From assembly GCA_022925895.1 (NCBI GenBank), contig JAKSYS010000224.1, positions 19,804 through 83,803 of the forward strand: 64,000 nucleotides of DNA. The letters are read 5' to 3'. The translations under genes and the position numbers were made by a program. Origin of the DNA: Fragilaria crotonensis (Eukaryota; Bacillariophyta; Fragilariophyceae; Fragilariales; Fragilariaceae). The notes below the pieces were generated by a model. The model was not told the DNA's origin. It saw only the letters and a program-made list of their open reading frames with translations, and did no database searches. Below are positions 9,889 to 21,763 of the stretch, piece by piece; the first letter of the stretch is position 1, and the number at the start of each line of letters is the position of its first letter.

Positions 9889-12480
9889 TCACAGAAATGT
9901 CGGTCGCCTTACGAGTTCAGGATGGTTGTGAAGATGAGTGATCTCAAATAATTCTGGACAACGCAATCCTCGCATACCCTGCGAGTCATGGCCATGTAGT
10001 TTTTGGTTCCGTGCTTTCCACATCGACATACTGAATTCGTGGGTTGCTCGAATGATTTTCCGCATAGTCTGGAGACCCTTTGCCTGGATTATTTCCTCCG
10101 TATCACCTGCTGGTAGGGATGCTAGGTATCGCCACTCGACTGTGAAGAACCCTCGCATGGCTGCAGACCATCCAATCCGTGACTGTTGTGCCACCGCCTT
10201 CACGATCGAAGATTGATGGAGACTCGGATACTCCGTCATATCCAAATGCTGGTCCTTGTTTTCCAGCCAGTTTAACAACATATGCTTGAGCGCCTTGACG
10301 GGTGGGAGCAGACTCGCAGTGTCTATCGCTCGTCTAAACAGACCAAGGGCTGTCTCTCGTCCTGGATTTTCAATACATTGGAGAACGTGGTCGTCATCTT
10401 CCTCCACCCGAAAACAGCATGGACACAATCTCATGGTTGGGTCTTTTATCTTCGCCACTTGGTACCTCCGTAGTCCAGTGTGTCTCTGGTTGTTCATGAA
10501 CTTGACTTGTGCAGTGTGCTTAGATGGGGTCAGCGACCGGCAGAACTGGCTCAGTAGTTGAATATCAATCGTATTCCACTCGTCGTCGGTCCACTTGTGA
10601 CGAGCTTGTAAATGTTGACGCAAATGATAGCCGTTGATGTGGAAGCGGATACACTCCTCCACCTGTCCTACTTGCTGAATGCCTTGAATCCAAATGGAGA
10701 CTCTCGACTCTGGAATATGGACCGTGATTTCTCTGGACTGTCGTCTTGTGGTACCATTGCGATATTCGGTAGCTAGTTCGTCCGCGCGGTTGTTTCGGAT
10801 GACATCCTTGCTTGGATTTTTTACTTTGATGACCTTTTACCCATGTTGGTAGAAGCTGAGAGCGTAGAGAAGTTCGATACGATCTTATCTGGGCAAGAGA
10901 TCTGAGTTTGTGGGTTGTTTCCACCTGGGCTTATGGGCTGAAGTATGCTTCTCGACGTTCGAAATTGCTGCTTTACTGTCACACACCCACCGTAGCTTCC
11001 CTGAATCTTTGTGCCCCACTGGTGAACGAGCAACGACAGTAACAGGAGTGGAGCAGCCAATCCAGCAATCTCGCATCGAGTCGAATTAGCAACATCTCTG
11101 GGCCCGTCGACTGGTCCCGATCCTTCGTACAGGATGATATTCTCTGAAGTGCTCAGTGTCCACCCGAATGTACCCTAGCATCTTTCAAACCGCCGTCGCT
11201 AGCAATCGTGAGATTCTTTTTCGAGCGGCTGGCTTCCCATACTTCTGCTTCAGATACACATAGTCGGACTGAACTGAGTAACCGTCGTTGATAAGGGGTA
11301 GCGTTTCCATTTGGATGCTGTCCGTACTATTAGTGAAAAGATCAGCGGGCTCTTCCCGCGGCCGGATATTCTGCTTGATTTCTTGCAGATTGTCTATCGG
11401 TCTCCTCTTCCATAAGTCTCCATATCGTAAATAATTTGACGAGATATAACGTCGCCATAGTCGTCGTTGGTGGGCGGACGGTCGCTCCTGGCGAGGCCAC
11501 CCAGGTATGGTTTCGAAATGTGGAGGCCTGTCACCCCTAGGAGATGTTGGGAGATCTTTCTGTGGTCGTAGCAACACAAGTCAGACAGCTTGAAACATTG
11601 CAGGTATAGGCGAACCAAATTTATATCCCTTTGTTGAACACGAGAGTATCGGGATAGCCGATCAGGATCCATGATTGCCGTATCCTGCTTCCCTTTTAGA
11701 TCAACTTGTAGTACATCCGTAACATGGATCGCCATGTTGTGATTCGACAGAAATTGGCGGAGAGATCCACGTTGGCGTCAGGTAATCCAAAACGATTGTT
11801 GGATGCTCCAGAAGATGGGACAAAATACCCGCTTCCAACTGAAGCGTCTTCAATTGTATGACCAAAAGTTCTCCCACTTCCGTACGACGGTAGATATGAT
11901 GGCGAAAGTACTTCACATCTCAATTCCACACTCGGTGCGAAGATCCATCAGTCCCAATCCTCCCATGGAAAGCGGCCCGTGGCGGACTGCTGTTGGTAGA
12001 TTCCTATTCATCCCTAGCTTTTGTACAATTGCCGGCAATATCCTTGTTTGTATCTGTTCCAACTCCTCCTCATCGATCGCTAACGCTGGAAGCGAGTATC
12101 GCATTGCTGGCTCATAGGTTGTTCGTACGAAAACTCTTATGTCGCTCGACGTCAACCGTGGTGTCTGTATCCGGGATGCGTACTCGTCGGCCTTTTTCTT
12201 CAGTATGGAAACGTGGTGGGAAAAATCGCCGATCGGGTTTTGGTAAACTCAAGTATTCGTGTTGCTTGATTGAGTGATTGTCGGCGAATTACAACTCGGT
12301 GCGGATCTTGTCCTTGGCTCAATCTGACTGTTGCGGGGATCTATCGTTTGCTCTCGAAGAATGGGACGTCCTGACCTCAATCCCAATACATGACAAACCA
12401 CGAGCATTTTGAAAGATTTAGAGAACCTCCGGAGTAGTGCAATAGTTTCTCCCATGTTTGTGCTAGATCTTCAAGGCTTG
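9889..12480 (-). pseudogene. LINE ORF2 C-terminal part: RT thumb, RNase H, zinc motif
   Basis: On the minus strand, open stretches include 11913-12155 (HGPLSMGGLGLMDLRTECG, the conserved region after the RT core), 10565-11060 (CDSKAAISNVEKHT and RNNRADELA-like residues in different frames, suggesting RNase H) and 9889-10662. The last has the motif CPCCFRVEEDDDHVLQC, a Cys/His cluster typical of LINE C-termini. The RNase H call is the least certain part. The frame is broken several times, probably at homopolymers. Confidence 0.65.
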
Positions 12481-13676
12481 TTACGAGATCTTCAAAGGAC
12501 ATACTTCCGTTGTCCGTGAATCCGAGGCAGTGTCGTCCACAAATGCATCCACCAATCTCGAATGCGTATTGACGCCGTCCGATGATCGGAAGCTCATTCG
12601 GAGGGGACTGACTCGCTCCAGCGTATTCAGAAGAATGACTACCAACGTGAGCCAAACAGCAGGGATGCTCCGCTGCCTTGCCCCGTACCAAAGAGGAGCA
12701 AATGGAGTACCTGTATAGGAATTCTCCGACACTCCATACACAGTTTTAACCATATAGCGCATAAGTTCCAACGATTGGGCGTGAGACCTTACAGCATTGA
12801 TCGGCATGCCGCATCGTCGGGCGGCCAACATTCCCAGGGCTACTATGATACGATCGAAACACGCAGACGCGTCATTATCGAATCGAGCGTAGTTGGTCTT
12901 CAAAATCTACTCATGTCGGCCGTTAGTTGGGTCAACATGATAGGTTCCATTGTCGTTTTCCCTGGAGTTGAACCGTGTTGGCCCGAGTTGAGTAGATTCA
13001 TCTGCACTGCTCTCCGTACCAGTCGCGATCCCCAAGTGAGTTTCAGGAACAAGTTATAGTCTGCCTCGAACAGATGAATGATACGTAGACGATTGATTTT
13101 GGGATCTCCTTATCTTTTCGATCATGACGTTCACTGCTTTTGCCATCTGGGAATAGATATCCCGCGTGTCACAACAATGTTCAAGAATTTGGCCATACTG
13201 TCGAGCAGGATCGGATCCTGTACCAACGCTTTATAGTGACCGAGGTGTCGTCCAGATGGGGACGTAGTGGTAGATTCCTTCCAACTTAGGATTCCTTTCT
13301 TGAAATCCTCACTGGAGATGGTAATGGGGATTGGATCAGCGTCTTGTACCGAGTTGGGAATGGTGAACGACGCGAGAAACTCTTTCAATAGCATGTCGTC
13401 TCCATGCCATGAAGATGGTACTATCCCCCGTAGGAGATCCTCGGCTGCAGGAGACAAACTGGTGAATGTTAACGCGTCATGGATCGTGCCATTGCCGCAA
13501 GGTGAAGAAGCTGCAGCTCTGAATGCGTCTCTATTGAACTTGACAAGGTGGGCTTCGATTTCCTCGCGAGAGATGATGGTGTCCACATTATGTCCGCAGG
13601 GAGTCTCCTCCAATACCGTGTGCACATCGCCGGGCTGAGTTACCTTGCTGGCTTCTTTCTCGCGAGGAATTTTCAA
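12481..13676 (-). pseudogene. LINE ORF2 reverse transcriptase core, frame-broken
   Basis: The stretch 13131-13676 (minus) holds the finger motif STTTSPSGRHLGHYKAL. The stretch 12481-12903 holds motif A, FDNDASACFDRI, and motif C, FVDDT (about 12529-12543), the catalytic aspartates of the polymerase palm. RT copies the element RNA at the nicked target. The two parts are in different frames, with about 230 bp of matching but frame-shifted sequence between them. Confidence 0.85.
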
Positions 13677-14201
13677 CTTTGTGAGTGGAGAGTATTCCCC
13701 GGTTTAATCAAGTTTTTGATATGTGAAAACATATTTCGATTTGATTCACTCGAGTGTTCGTCGTACGATTTTGGCCTTTCGCATGGATTCATGTTTCGTG
13801 TGGTGATTAGTGTCAGCGTCGTATGTGTCTAACAGATCTTGAAAACTCTGTTGGCGGTGAGACAATGAATGTTTCTGAACGATGCGCAGTTGTTTAGATG
13901 CCTCGTTGAGACGCTTTCTGACCGTGTTCACATCAATGCCTGACCAAACTCAGGAAGTCGAAAGGACGAGTCAAATTCTTGAATCTTCGTTTCCCATCTT
14001 TGAAAGGTTTCTTGGTAATCTGCCCCATGTAGGAGTTCGCGCAGTCGGAGTTTCCAGTATCGCATTATCACCCCGTATTGCGTAGTTTCGGCGACCATTT
14101 ATATGTTTTCGGTTGGATGTGGAGAACCTTTTCGGCATGCATCATCGCGCGGCCTTGGTCGTTGTCCCACGCACATAAGAGTTTGCGGAGTTGTGGCGTT
14201 G
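13677..14201 (-). pseudogene. LINE ORF2 segment between endonuclease and RT
   Basis: No long frame persists. A stretch at 13746-13931 (minus; LNEASKQLRIVQKHSLSHRQ) is basic and helical. It is expected to be linker between the endonuclease and RT domains, in broken frame. Confidence 0.5.
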
Positions 14202-15502
14202 TCATTTCCTGATGACGTGCATGTAACTCTTGGATCCGAGATTCCATATTGTGAGTCTCGTAGTATTTCGGACTCCCGATAGATACGTAGCAACCATTTC
14301 TGGATTTCCACTGTACAACGATCTCATATTCGGTGTATCCATTGGACTATCAACCGTATCCCCTAGGATTTCTTCCAGTCTTAGATCGACATAGAGACCT
14401 CGGTGATCTGATTGTGGGCCCTCTATATAAGCAAGACTGCCTTGGCGCATTACAGAGGATACAACTTTTGGACACCCGAGTATATAATCGATCCGTCGAT
14501 TCGCTGAACCAATAAATGTGGATGGGGCAGGGTGAGTGCTGTGTAAGTCAGACAAATCGCAGGATCCAATAAATTCCTGCAAGTGCTTATCCTGATAGAT
14601 GGTTCCGTTTGCGTCCATCATTACCAAAATCGAGTGCCCTGCATTCTGGAGCTTCATGATTGTCTGTCGGAGATCTGATAGTATCCTCTGTCGGGGCTGG
14701 GGAAACTTCACCTTGTCTCCGTAGTACTCATGTTCCCTTACCAATGCACTCCCTAGTGGCGCCTGCCTTACTGATCCCTCGCATACTCTGTAGACAGTGA
14801 GTAACGAAAGTGGATCCGCCTTTACCTTCGATGGTGATTCCACTCCATCTGCCCAGTCCTGTAGGGTCGCAGATTCCTGGACCTTGAACTGTCGTTGTGT
14901 GTTTTCCTCGGATAGTGGTGAGACATCCCCTGCCTGAAAAGATTCGCTACTCGAACATCGATCCACCTCCGTTATTGGGTACCCAAAGACTGTTTTCCCC
15001 AATCTAAACTGTCTCTTAACACTCGCTGTGTATTCCATTTGGAGATGGTATTGTTGCCACGCGGTGTTTGTCTCAGCCAATCAAAACAGTCGACTCGAAT
15101 GCCGCCATCTGGGACATGTAGTATTTGTAGTCCTCCAATCCGGAGAATACGTCAATCCCTTACATTCTGAAAGAATATCCTTAACGAACGTGGGTCTTTA
15201 TACACAACCGCATCACCGAATGATTGTGTAGCCTGTGGGTCTGTTTGCTTTCTTGCTTTGATTCGTCCAGGGCGATGTCTCGGGAGCATTAAAACTGATG
15301 ACAGATGTGGCAGTGGTGGATGCCTGTCTTGTCCTTGTGACATATAGCGGCCTCTTGTTCTGTTGGACATTCCGCCATTGCATGATTGACCAAATGGAAT
15401 CGTGGTAGTATCTAGGCTGTTCATTTCCTCGTTCGCGGTAGTCTCTCCTCGTGTCCGCATCACCTCCTCTGTACGCTGCTGATTATGATGCTGTGTCGCC
15501 AT
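14202..15502 (-). pseudogene. LINE ORF2 N-terminus: APE-type endonuclease, frame-broken
   Basis: ORF2 appears to start at ATG 15502 and includes RSLRIFFQNVRD, the usual entry to an endonuclease/exonuclease/phosphatase fold. The larger stretch 14202-15080 has AETNTAW (catalytic Glu), MMDANGT (about 14606-14623, Asp and Asn), RRIDYIL and SDHRGL (about 14397-14413, final His). These are the metal-binding and catalytic residues of AP-endonuclease-type LINE nickases. The two parts are separated by a frame break near 15080-15150. Confidence 0.87.
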
Positions 15503-18186
15503 TAATCAGGTTTGCCACCGTCTGGATCGAGGGGTCTTGTGTATTGATCGTCCAGATCGGTTGGGGCTTCGCGGGATGCAAGGTTCCCAATATGATGTTG
15601 TCCGCTAGCCTGGTGTAGGGTATTAGCGTGTTGTAGTTCCTCGAAAGCATCTTCAAGGTTTAAGCAGACGTCCGACGACTCAGACATATCCTCAAGAAGG
15701 TCTTCACCACCGATTCCATGAATTGCGAATCCTTCACCCTTCTCTTCTTGGTATGCAAGGCCCTCTATTGGTTTAATCTTGTCCTTATCTATCTTATCCG
15801 CAATTATGCAGTTGTTGTGTTCGTCATCGCCGATTCGGTGTTTGGATCTTGTATGCTGTTTCTTTTTCTCAGGAGATCTGTAAACGCTCGTGTCTTGGGA
15901 TGAGTCCTGAGATGTCTTCGATTTCGTCGATCCAGAATGCACGCTCGACCCGCCACTATGTTGGCTTCTTTTGTTTGCCCTAGGATTTTCCAAATTTCCA
16001 GGGTTTGAATACTTCGTGCCGTCGATGTGTTGTCGTGTCATTGCTATTTCCATTTTGTCCGCCATGGCTGTCATAAACTGAGATAATTGTTCGAATTGTT
16101 TCCTCATGTCCAACATCGTGTATGACATGTCTTGTTGGCTTTCCATTGTGAGAAGTATCTTGTCGTTCATGTCTGAAAATTGGTGGGATGTTTCCTTGGA
16201 AAGTACCTCCAAATTATCTGATAAGATCTTTTGCTCTTTTGCCGATTGTTCCAGCTTCACATTTGAATGTTCTAGTTGCGTCTGGACTGCCGACATTTTG
16301 GTATCCAACTCCTCTATTCTTGTGAATTGCCGTTCAAGATTGTTCAAGCGGTCCGATGATATCTTCCCTGATGTTTTCGACTCCTGTTGTTGTCGTTTGA
16401 TTAACTGTTCGAGTTCATGGAATCTAGAGTCCGTGCTATTCATTCGAGAGACAACTGTCATTGATCGTGTTGAGGTTGTGCTTCTTTCCTCTTCCATACT
16501 TGTGGCAGAACTTGCCTCCGACCCGAGGTACGGATTGTTTTGCTCATGGTTGTTGCGTTGGTTAGTTGTTCCAGTGGACTGATCGCTACGGTTGTTGGAC
16601 GCCTCAGATGGAGTTGGCCATGCTTGTTTTGTGCGTTGGAGATGTGAGTTCAGACTGGTGTTCTGTGAGACTGTTTGGGGCTTGTTGTGATTGGAATTGT
16701 TGCTTGGCGACGTTGAATCTGACCTTGGTTGTCCTTCTGGTTCTCGGTGCCATGTTGTCGCCATCGACATTTGTTCCAGGAATTGCACATTTGCTTGGAT
16801 CTCCGTCTGAATGACTATTACGTCGGGAAGACCTGGTAAATTGTCTCTGAACCTTGCTTCTCGATGACTCGGAGGAAAAGCCTTGATTTGTATTGCTGCC
16901 ATTGATATTGTGCGCGTTTAAAATAATGACTCGGAGTCACCAAATATGCCTTGTTGTCATTTGTCCCGTTAACTGCATCGCATAAAGCTGAAGTGGTTCC
17001 GTCCTTTTCTTTAAGAGATGCTATCCATTCTCGTGTAGATCGTTTTGTTGTTGATCCGTCTTCATGGTATTCAGTGCGAACTTGATCAAGATGAGTGACT
17101 TGTGGAGAAAGTGTGATCGCTTGCAATGACTTTGCCCACCTGTCATGGAACTGAAAATGTTTCCGAACCTGTTCGTTGCTCATTGTGCCTAGTGCGTATC
17201 TTGGTAAGAACAGAGCGATACCTCGTCCCGTCATGATCGGAAGAAGTGCTTGGCACAACGGTGTGACATGTTTCTCCCCGCATTGGATCGTGAGATGTGG
17301 AATTAGCTGATCCATAGGGCACTTTTTCTGTCGAATGACGTCAAAAATGGAGCATGATCCGGCAGTAAACTCCTTAAATACTTGTTGTACCAGAGTTTAT
17401 GAGTGGTGTTCGGAGCTTTGAGCAGGATATATCCCGCTGTAACCATTTTACCACTTGAGCTCGCAGAGTTTGAAATTGTGACATCAAGTTGTTTTGTTGT
17501 AAACTTTTCCTTCATCATTTCAGAATTCTTCCACATGGACGGATTGTTCTTAAAGCCAAAGCGGACTCCAAATATCATCTGAGATCGCTCTGGTATCATT
17601 GTAACTTTCGGAGATATATAGTCTCGTAACCCGATAGCTGTTAGATTTTGCACCGAATTTGACATCATCAAATCTTCGCTTTCCCACCGGTACAGCATTC
17701 CGTATTGTTCGGGAGAATATCACTCACTAAGTTGTAGATTGCTTCATTCATTTTATTTTTGTCGCTTTCGTATACTGCCAAATCCTCCGGTGGGAACCAT
17801 TTGATCGTGACTCGATGGGTACCATCGTTTGTCGGAATGTTTGGATGTGGTGCTGTTTGGGTGGTTGTATTGTTCCATGGCGTCGTACTCTCCTTTTCAT
17901 TTAGATCATGTCGGTTGTTACCAAATACGTGTTGGGTTTCCTGTTCAACTTCGTTATCCGTCACATTTCGACCAAGTGGAAGTTGCTGAGAATCCTGCTT
18001 CTTATTCTCTCTCATCGTTTTGTTGAGCTGGTCAGCTTTTTCCCTTTCCTTTCGATCACGTCTTTGTTCTTTTGGATCAATGGGAGTTGTCCTCGTTGTT
18101 CCGGCAGTTTGTTTTCCATGGGTCGATAGTTCCTTGGTAATTCTTCTGGGGAAGATTAAAACCAGGAGCAAAGGCACCGACAACAT
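15502..18186 (-). pseudogene. LINE ORF1 region, frame-broken
   Basis: Minus-strand open stretches 17668-18186, 17303-17698, 16818-17315 and 15502-16902 overlap by a few bases in successive frames and read as one protein. It contains THRVTIKWFPPEDL, MLYRWESEDLM, GYILLKAPNTTHKLW and ARFRDNLPGLPDVIVIQTEI. The last part has a long helical or coiled-coil stretch (about 16100-16400) and an acidic/basic C-terminus. It resembles proteins repeatedly found in diatom LINEs. An RNA-binding ORF1 role is inferred from position. Confidence 0.65.
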
Positions 18187-18258
18187 TGCTCGTATTCACG
18201 TTAATAATGGACTGCTGATTTGGTGGGCTCTTTGATCGACGGCGTCCTGAAACTGGGA

Positions 18259-18774
18259 TCAAGCTTGGGCATCGTCAATCTCCATTTCCTCTTGCTGTTT
18301 GAAAAATCGCATCTCTTTCCAAGAGTAAGCAGTGGTATCGGTTTCGTGCAATGTCGTTGGGTCATGGACCGCTAGATACGGTTGAGAGATGTTGGTTGCC
18401 CAATCGTTTAACTTGACTGGAACCTGGAGATCACGATCAACGTGACTCATGAAGTTATACCAGATTGCTCTATGGACCATGAGAGGATCCGTGTTAACAG
18501 CTGCCCAAACTTTGTCGCATTCGAAACAATCTTCGAACACAAACAATCCAAGATGAATGTATCGATTCCAGTTGGTTGGGTGTCCGTACTGCCGATAGGC
18601 CTGCGCGTTGGCGTTCCTACGATAACGTTCTTGGCGGGAAAACCAGTCGGGAGCTTCGGGAATGGGTTGATCTACCCAGGTGTCAGTCTCGAATCCATAC
18701 ATCGTGTGCGATGGAGTCAAATCGACGGGGAGAGCCGAAGGAGGCGTGGGAGCCGTTCCTTCGGTCATGGTCAT
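18259..18774 (-). CDS. LINE 5' small ORF, unrecognised
   Basis: A minus-strand frame of about 171 codons starting at ATG 18774 lies between the LINE 5' end and ORF1. The product has an N-terminal Pro/Thr-rich segment and aromatic-rich central sequence (WFSRQERYRRNANAQAY, NRYIHLGLFVFEDCFECDKV). No family is recognised. It may be a separate small protein or the N-terminus of ORF1 before a frame break at about 18190-18260. Confidence 0.45.
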   Translation of the reverse strand: MTMTEGTAPTPPSALPVDLTPSHTMYGFETDTWVDQPIPEAPDWFSRQERYRRNANAQAYRQYGHPTNWNRYIHLGLFVFEDCFECDKVWAAVNTDPLMVHRAIWYNFMSHVDRDLQVPVKLNDWATNISQPYLAVHDPTTLHETDTTAYSWKEMRFFKQQEEMEIDDAQA

Positions 18775-18868
18775 GATGCTTGGGGTACGCGACAACTTCC
18801 TATTTACTGTACGCAATTACGGACTGCGGACAGACTGTACTTGCGAAACTCTAAACTAGAAAATTGTG

Positions 18869-18885
18869 TCCCAACTCCACAAGAT
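18869..18885. repeat. LINE target-site duplication, right copy
   Basis: Exact copy of 9605-9621. The LINE 5' end (minus strand) lies directly to its left. Confidence 0.95.
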
Positions 18886-20100
18886 GATGACCATCTACTT
18901 CCAAGAATGCAATGAAGATCTACCAACTATTGATCCCATTCACTCTGCCATGATGACAATTGACAACTCTCACAGCAACAATTCACAAGCCAACCCCCAG
19001 GAACCTGTGGACAAATACCTTCCAGAACCTCAGTCTCTCAAAGCTGTCCTCAAACTTGATGATAATGTCCGCAATGCTTGGCTACATGCAATCAAAATGG
19101 AGATCAAGAACCTCATTGACCATGATACTTTCATCCTTGGACAAACTCCACACAAAGATGAACTCATTATCCCAGTCAAACTTGTACTCAAAGCAAAACA
19201 AACTGCAACTGGAAAACTTGACAAACTAAAAGCTCGCCTTGTCGCCCGTGGCGATCTGGAGAAACGTCTCCTGAAAAGAGTCAAAGCCATCAACCAACAA
19301 CGACTCCTTGAACAACGTCAAGAAATTGCTGAATCTACCAATTCACCTGGCACTCCAAAACCTATACCTGTTGAACCACTCATGTATGAAGACACCTGGT
19401 CACCCTGTGCATCTGCAAGAGGGGTCAAACTATTCATTGCAACCATCTGTGCATCCAGAAGAAGTGTCAAGAGTGCTGACTTCATTGGTGCCTACCTCCA
19501 AGCCAAAGTTATTGGCGCCACTTTGTGAAACTGCCATTGGAATACGCCTACCACTTCCCTGAATACGCAAAATTCTTTGGCTCCCAATGTTACTGAACAA
19601 AGGAATCTACGGTCTCGTCTACTCCGGCAAATATTGGAACATTGAATTTTCGGAATGGCTCTACTCCCAAGGCTTTATCCAATCTCCTTCCGAACCATCT
19701 TATTTTGTCCGATACGACAAACACAATCAATGGCTCCGTCTCCTATTTTTCGTCGATGATATGCTCTACGCTGGAAGCAACGATTCCATCGAAAAACAAT
19801 TTGAAGATTCCGTCCGCAATCGCTTCGATGTCAAATTCCTCGGACCTGCGCAATGGTTCCTCCAAATGCGTATCCACAAACACTCCGACTCAAGCTATAC
19901 TCTGGATCAACACCGCTACGTTTTGAATACTCTCCAACGTTATAACCCGAATTCCAAATTCCCCGAACGCGATACCCCCTTTCCTCCCGACTACACCTTC
20001 AGCAAGGATAACCACCCCGTAACCGCCTCTGACGTTACCCTCGTCGAACAAAAGCAACAATGCCTTCCCTTCCGCTCTGCTGTCTGCACTCTCCTCTACC
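18886..20100 (+). pseudogene. Element 1 reverse transcriptase, frame-broken
   Basis: The stretch 18886-19528 carries the copia RT N-terminal region (AWLHAIKMEIKNLIDHDTF, KLKARLVARGDLEKR) and motif A in KSADFIGAYLQAK. After a frame change at 19529-19586 the frame 19587-20723 continues with GIYGLVYSGKYWN and the catalytic FFVDDMLYAG (VDD at 19752-19760). The enzyme copies element RNA into cDNA. Motif C is FVDD, a mild variant of YVDD. The motif order is complete. Confidence 0.88.
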
Positions 20101-20844
20101 TTGCATACAATACAAGAGCTGACATCCTATTTGCTGTCTGCAAACTTGCTAAAGCATGCATCTCCCCTGGCATACCTGATTTTCGAGCCCTATCTTGGCT
20201 CATCGGCTATCTTCGCCGCCGCCCCTACTACGCTCTCAAATTCTACCCCGATGGCACTTCAAATCCCATCTATGACATCTGCCTTCACCATCGTATCCCA
20301 TACTCCGATCTCACCGTTTTCTCCGACGCCAGCTGGCAAGACTGCCCTGACACTGGCCGTTCCACTGTTGGATACATGATCTTCTACAATGGTGCCCTCA
20401 TTGAAGCCAATTCTACAATGCCTACACCTGTTGCAATGTCTACTTCTGAAGCTGAATACATGGCCGCATGTTCTGCCACAATGGCCACAGCTCACATCCA
20501 AATGCTCCTCTACGATATGCTCTATCTTGGCACCAAACAATGGCGTGAATCAACCCAACGTCTTCCTTCCATACCTGCCATCCTCATGATTGACAATGAA
20601 GCCACCGTCCAAATCGCAAAGAATGGAAAACTCACTCGCAAGACGACACATCGAACGCCGCTTCCACTTCGTCCGTCAAGGCCAGCAAGACGGCATTCAC
20701 CAACTTCATTGGATTCCCTGTGACTCCCAACTTGCCGACATCCTCACCAAGACTCAACACTCCGGCAAAATTGATCCTCACCTCACCAAGATCTTCTGTG
20801 TTCTCCCCGACCACATGCTTTCATCACCGGGACCAGAGATCTGA
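20101..20844 (+). pseudogene. Element 1 RNase H and pol C-terminus, frame-broken
   Basis: TRADILFAVCKLAKACISPG opens the copia connection region. RNase H follows with VFSDASWQDC (about 20318), SEAEYMAAC (about 20448) and MIDNEATVQIAKNG (about 20587). After a frame change near 20640 the last part reads RHIERRFHFVRQG and QLADILTKT, the typical copia pol end, with a stop at 20842-20844, just before the polypurine tract. Confidence 0.88.
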
Positions 20845-20847
20845 TCC

Positions 20848-20855
20848 AAGAGGGG
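20848..20855 (+). other. Element 1 polypurine tract
   Basis: AAGAGGGG directly abuts the right LTR, the expected plus-strand primer site. Confidence 0.8.
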
Positions 20856-21445
20856 TGTTAGGATTCTACCGTCACTCTGTCACACTGTCTCTCGTCTTAC
20901 TGTAAGGTTAAATACCATACGGTAATACAGTCGACAGTCCTTTATTTTCTTAGTCTGTCCGTGACCCGTTCCCGTAGAATTCTACGGATCAGAACCTGGT
21001 ACTACCGGTCTGCAACACAAAACTATTTGAATTTACTCCTATGTAATTCAAATCATGAGTGTTGTTGATAACTCAACAACACTCTTTTACTATGGACAAC
21101 ACTTCCCAAACACCACTCAGGAAGTGGGACTAAGACAACACTTCATTTGTGAGACTCCAACTAATGTTGCAAGTCTCACCTTCATTTTTCATCCCAATTC
21201 ATCTTATAATTTCCACAAACCAAAAACAGTAAAGGCCTTTACTACTTAGTTTCCTACATTTCTACATCCTTGTATCAACAAATCTACCGCCATGGTGTAT
21301 GTCTACAAAACACCATCGCCCAAAGCTGGACGATCCGTCAGGTTCGCTTCCTCACCCGTCAAGTCCAACGTTAGACTTCTAGGTCCTACTAACCTTAAGT
21401 CTACCGTCGGCCAGTACTCGTGTACCGATCACACGAACACTGTCA
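20856..21445 (+). repeat. Element 1 right (3') LTR
   Basis: This 590-bp copy of 530-1122 is followed by the CATCT duplication. Its internal ATG frame runs out into flanking host DNA and stops within about 25 bp. The LTR ends 318 bp upstream of the GPAT start codon in the same orientation, so it could supply promoter activity. Confidence 0.95.
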
Positions 21446-21763
21446 CATCTCTATGCGTACAACCATGATGCATACGAATTACGACTACATAGTAGAACAC
21501 TAACTGTAATCAGAGTGCACGGTCTACTGGAGCAGAGAGAATTACTGTGATATCTGGTCCGTGGACGGTGGGCAGTTGTGGATTGTGGATCCATCACAGT
21601 CGAGTTCTCACATACATATGCACCCTACGCACATCTGTTCTCCACGTAACACGTGAAGAAATCATGATATGCAAAACATACTACCTGGTACAAGCAGTCG
21701 CAGATGAGAATCTAATTGAGAACACCGAATATTTCTTTGTCATTTTCCATCATTCCTTTCACC

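Larger units (their letters stand above)
9622..18868 (-). mobile_element. Nested non-LTR retrotransposon (APE-type LINE with RNase H)
   Basis: This 9247-bp insertion lies between two exact 17-bp direct repeats inside element 1, in the opposite orientation. Read on the minus strand it has an ORF1 region, an apurinic-type endonuclease, a reverse transcriptase, a probable RNase H and a C-terminal CCHC-like zinc motif. It ends in a short TTTA-repeat tail instead of plain poly(A). The 17-bp TSD is typical of target-primed reverse transcription. Its ORFs are interrupted by many frame changes. Because it sits in a copia element whose LTRs have no substitutions, its insertion must be more recent still. 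It seems close to full length, since both ends are defined. Confidence 0.92.
525..21450 (+). mobile_element. Element 1: Ty1/copia LTR retrotransposon, split by a nested LINE
   Basis: The element is bounded by 5-bp direct repeats CATCT at 525-529 and 21446-21450. It has LTRs that start TGTTAG and end TGTCA, a TGG at the primer-binding position, a polypurine tract before the right LTR, and the copia order gag, protease, integrase, RT, RNase H on the plus strand. A LINE occupies 9622-18868 in the opposite orientation. With the LINE and one copy of its TSD removed, the element is about 11.65 kb, roughly twice an ordinary copia element. The excess lies upstream of gag. The reading frames are broken many times. 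The LTRs carry no substitutions, so the insertion is recent. It lies between a gene ending at 203 and the GPAT gene starting at 21764. Confidence 0.93.

Noticed and set aside
530-20844. Programmed frameshifting as the cause of the many frame changes
   Set aside because: Too many shifts, in both directions and at ordinary homopolymers. Sequence error or decay explains them better.
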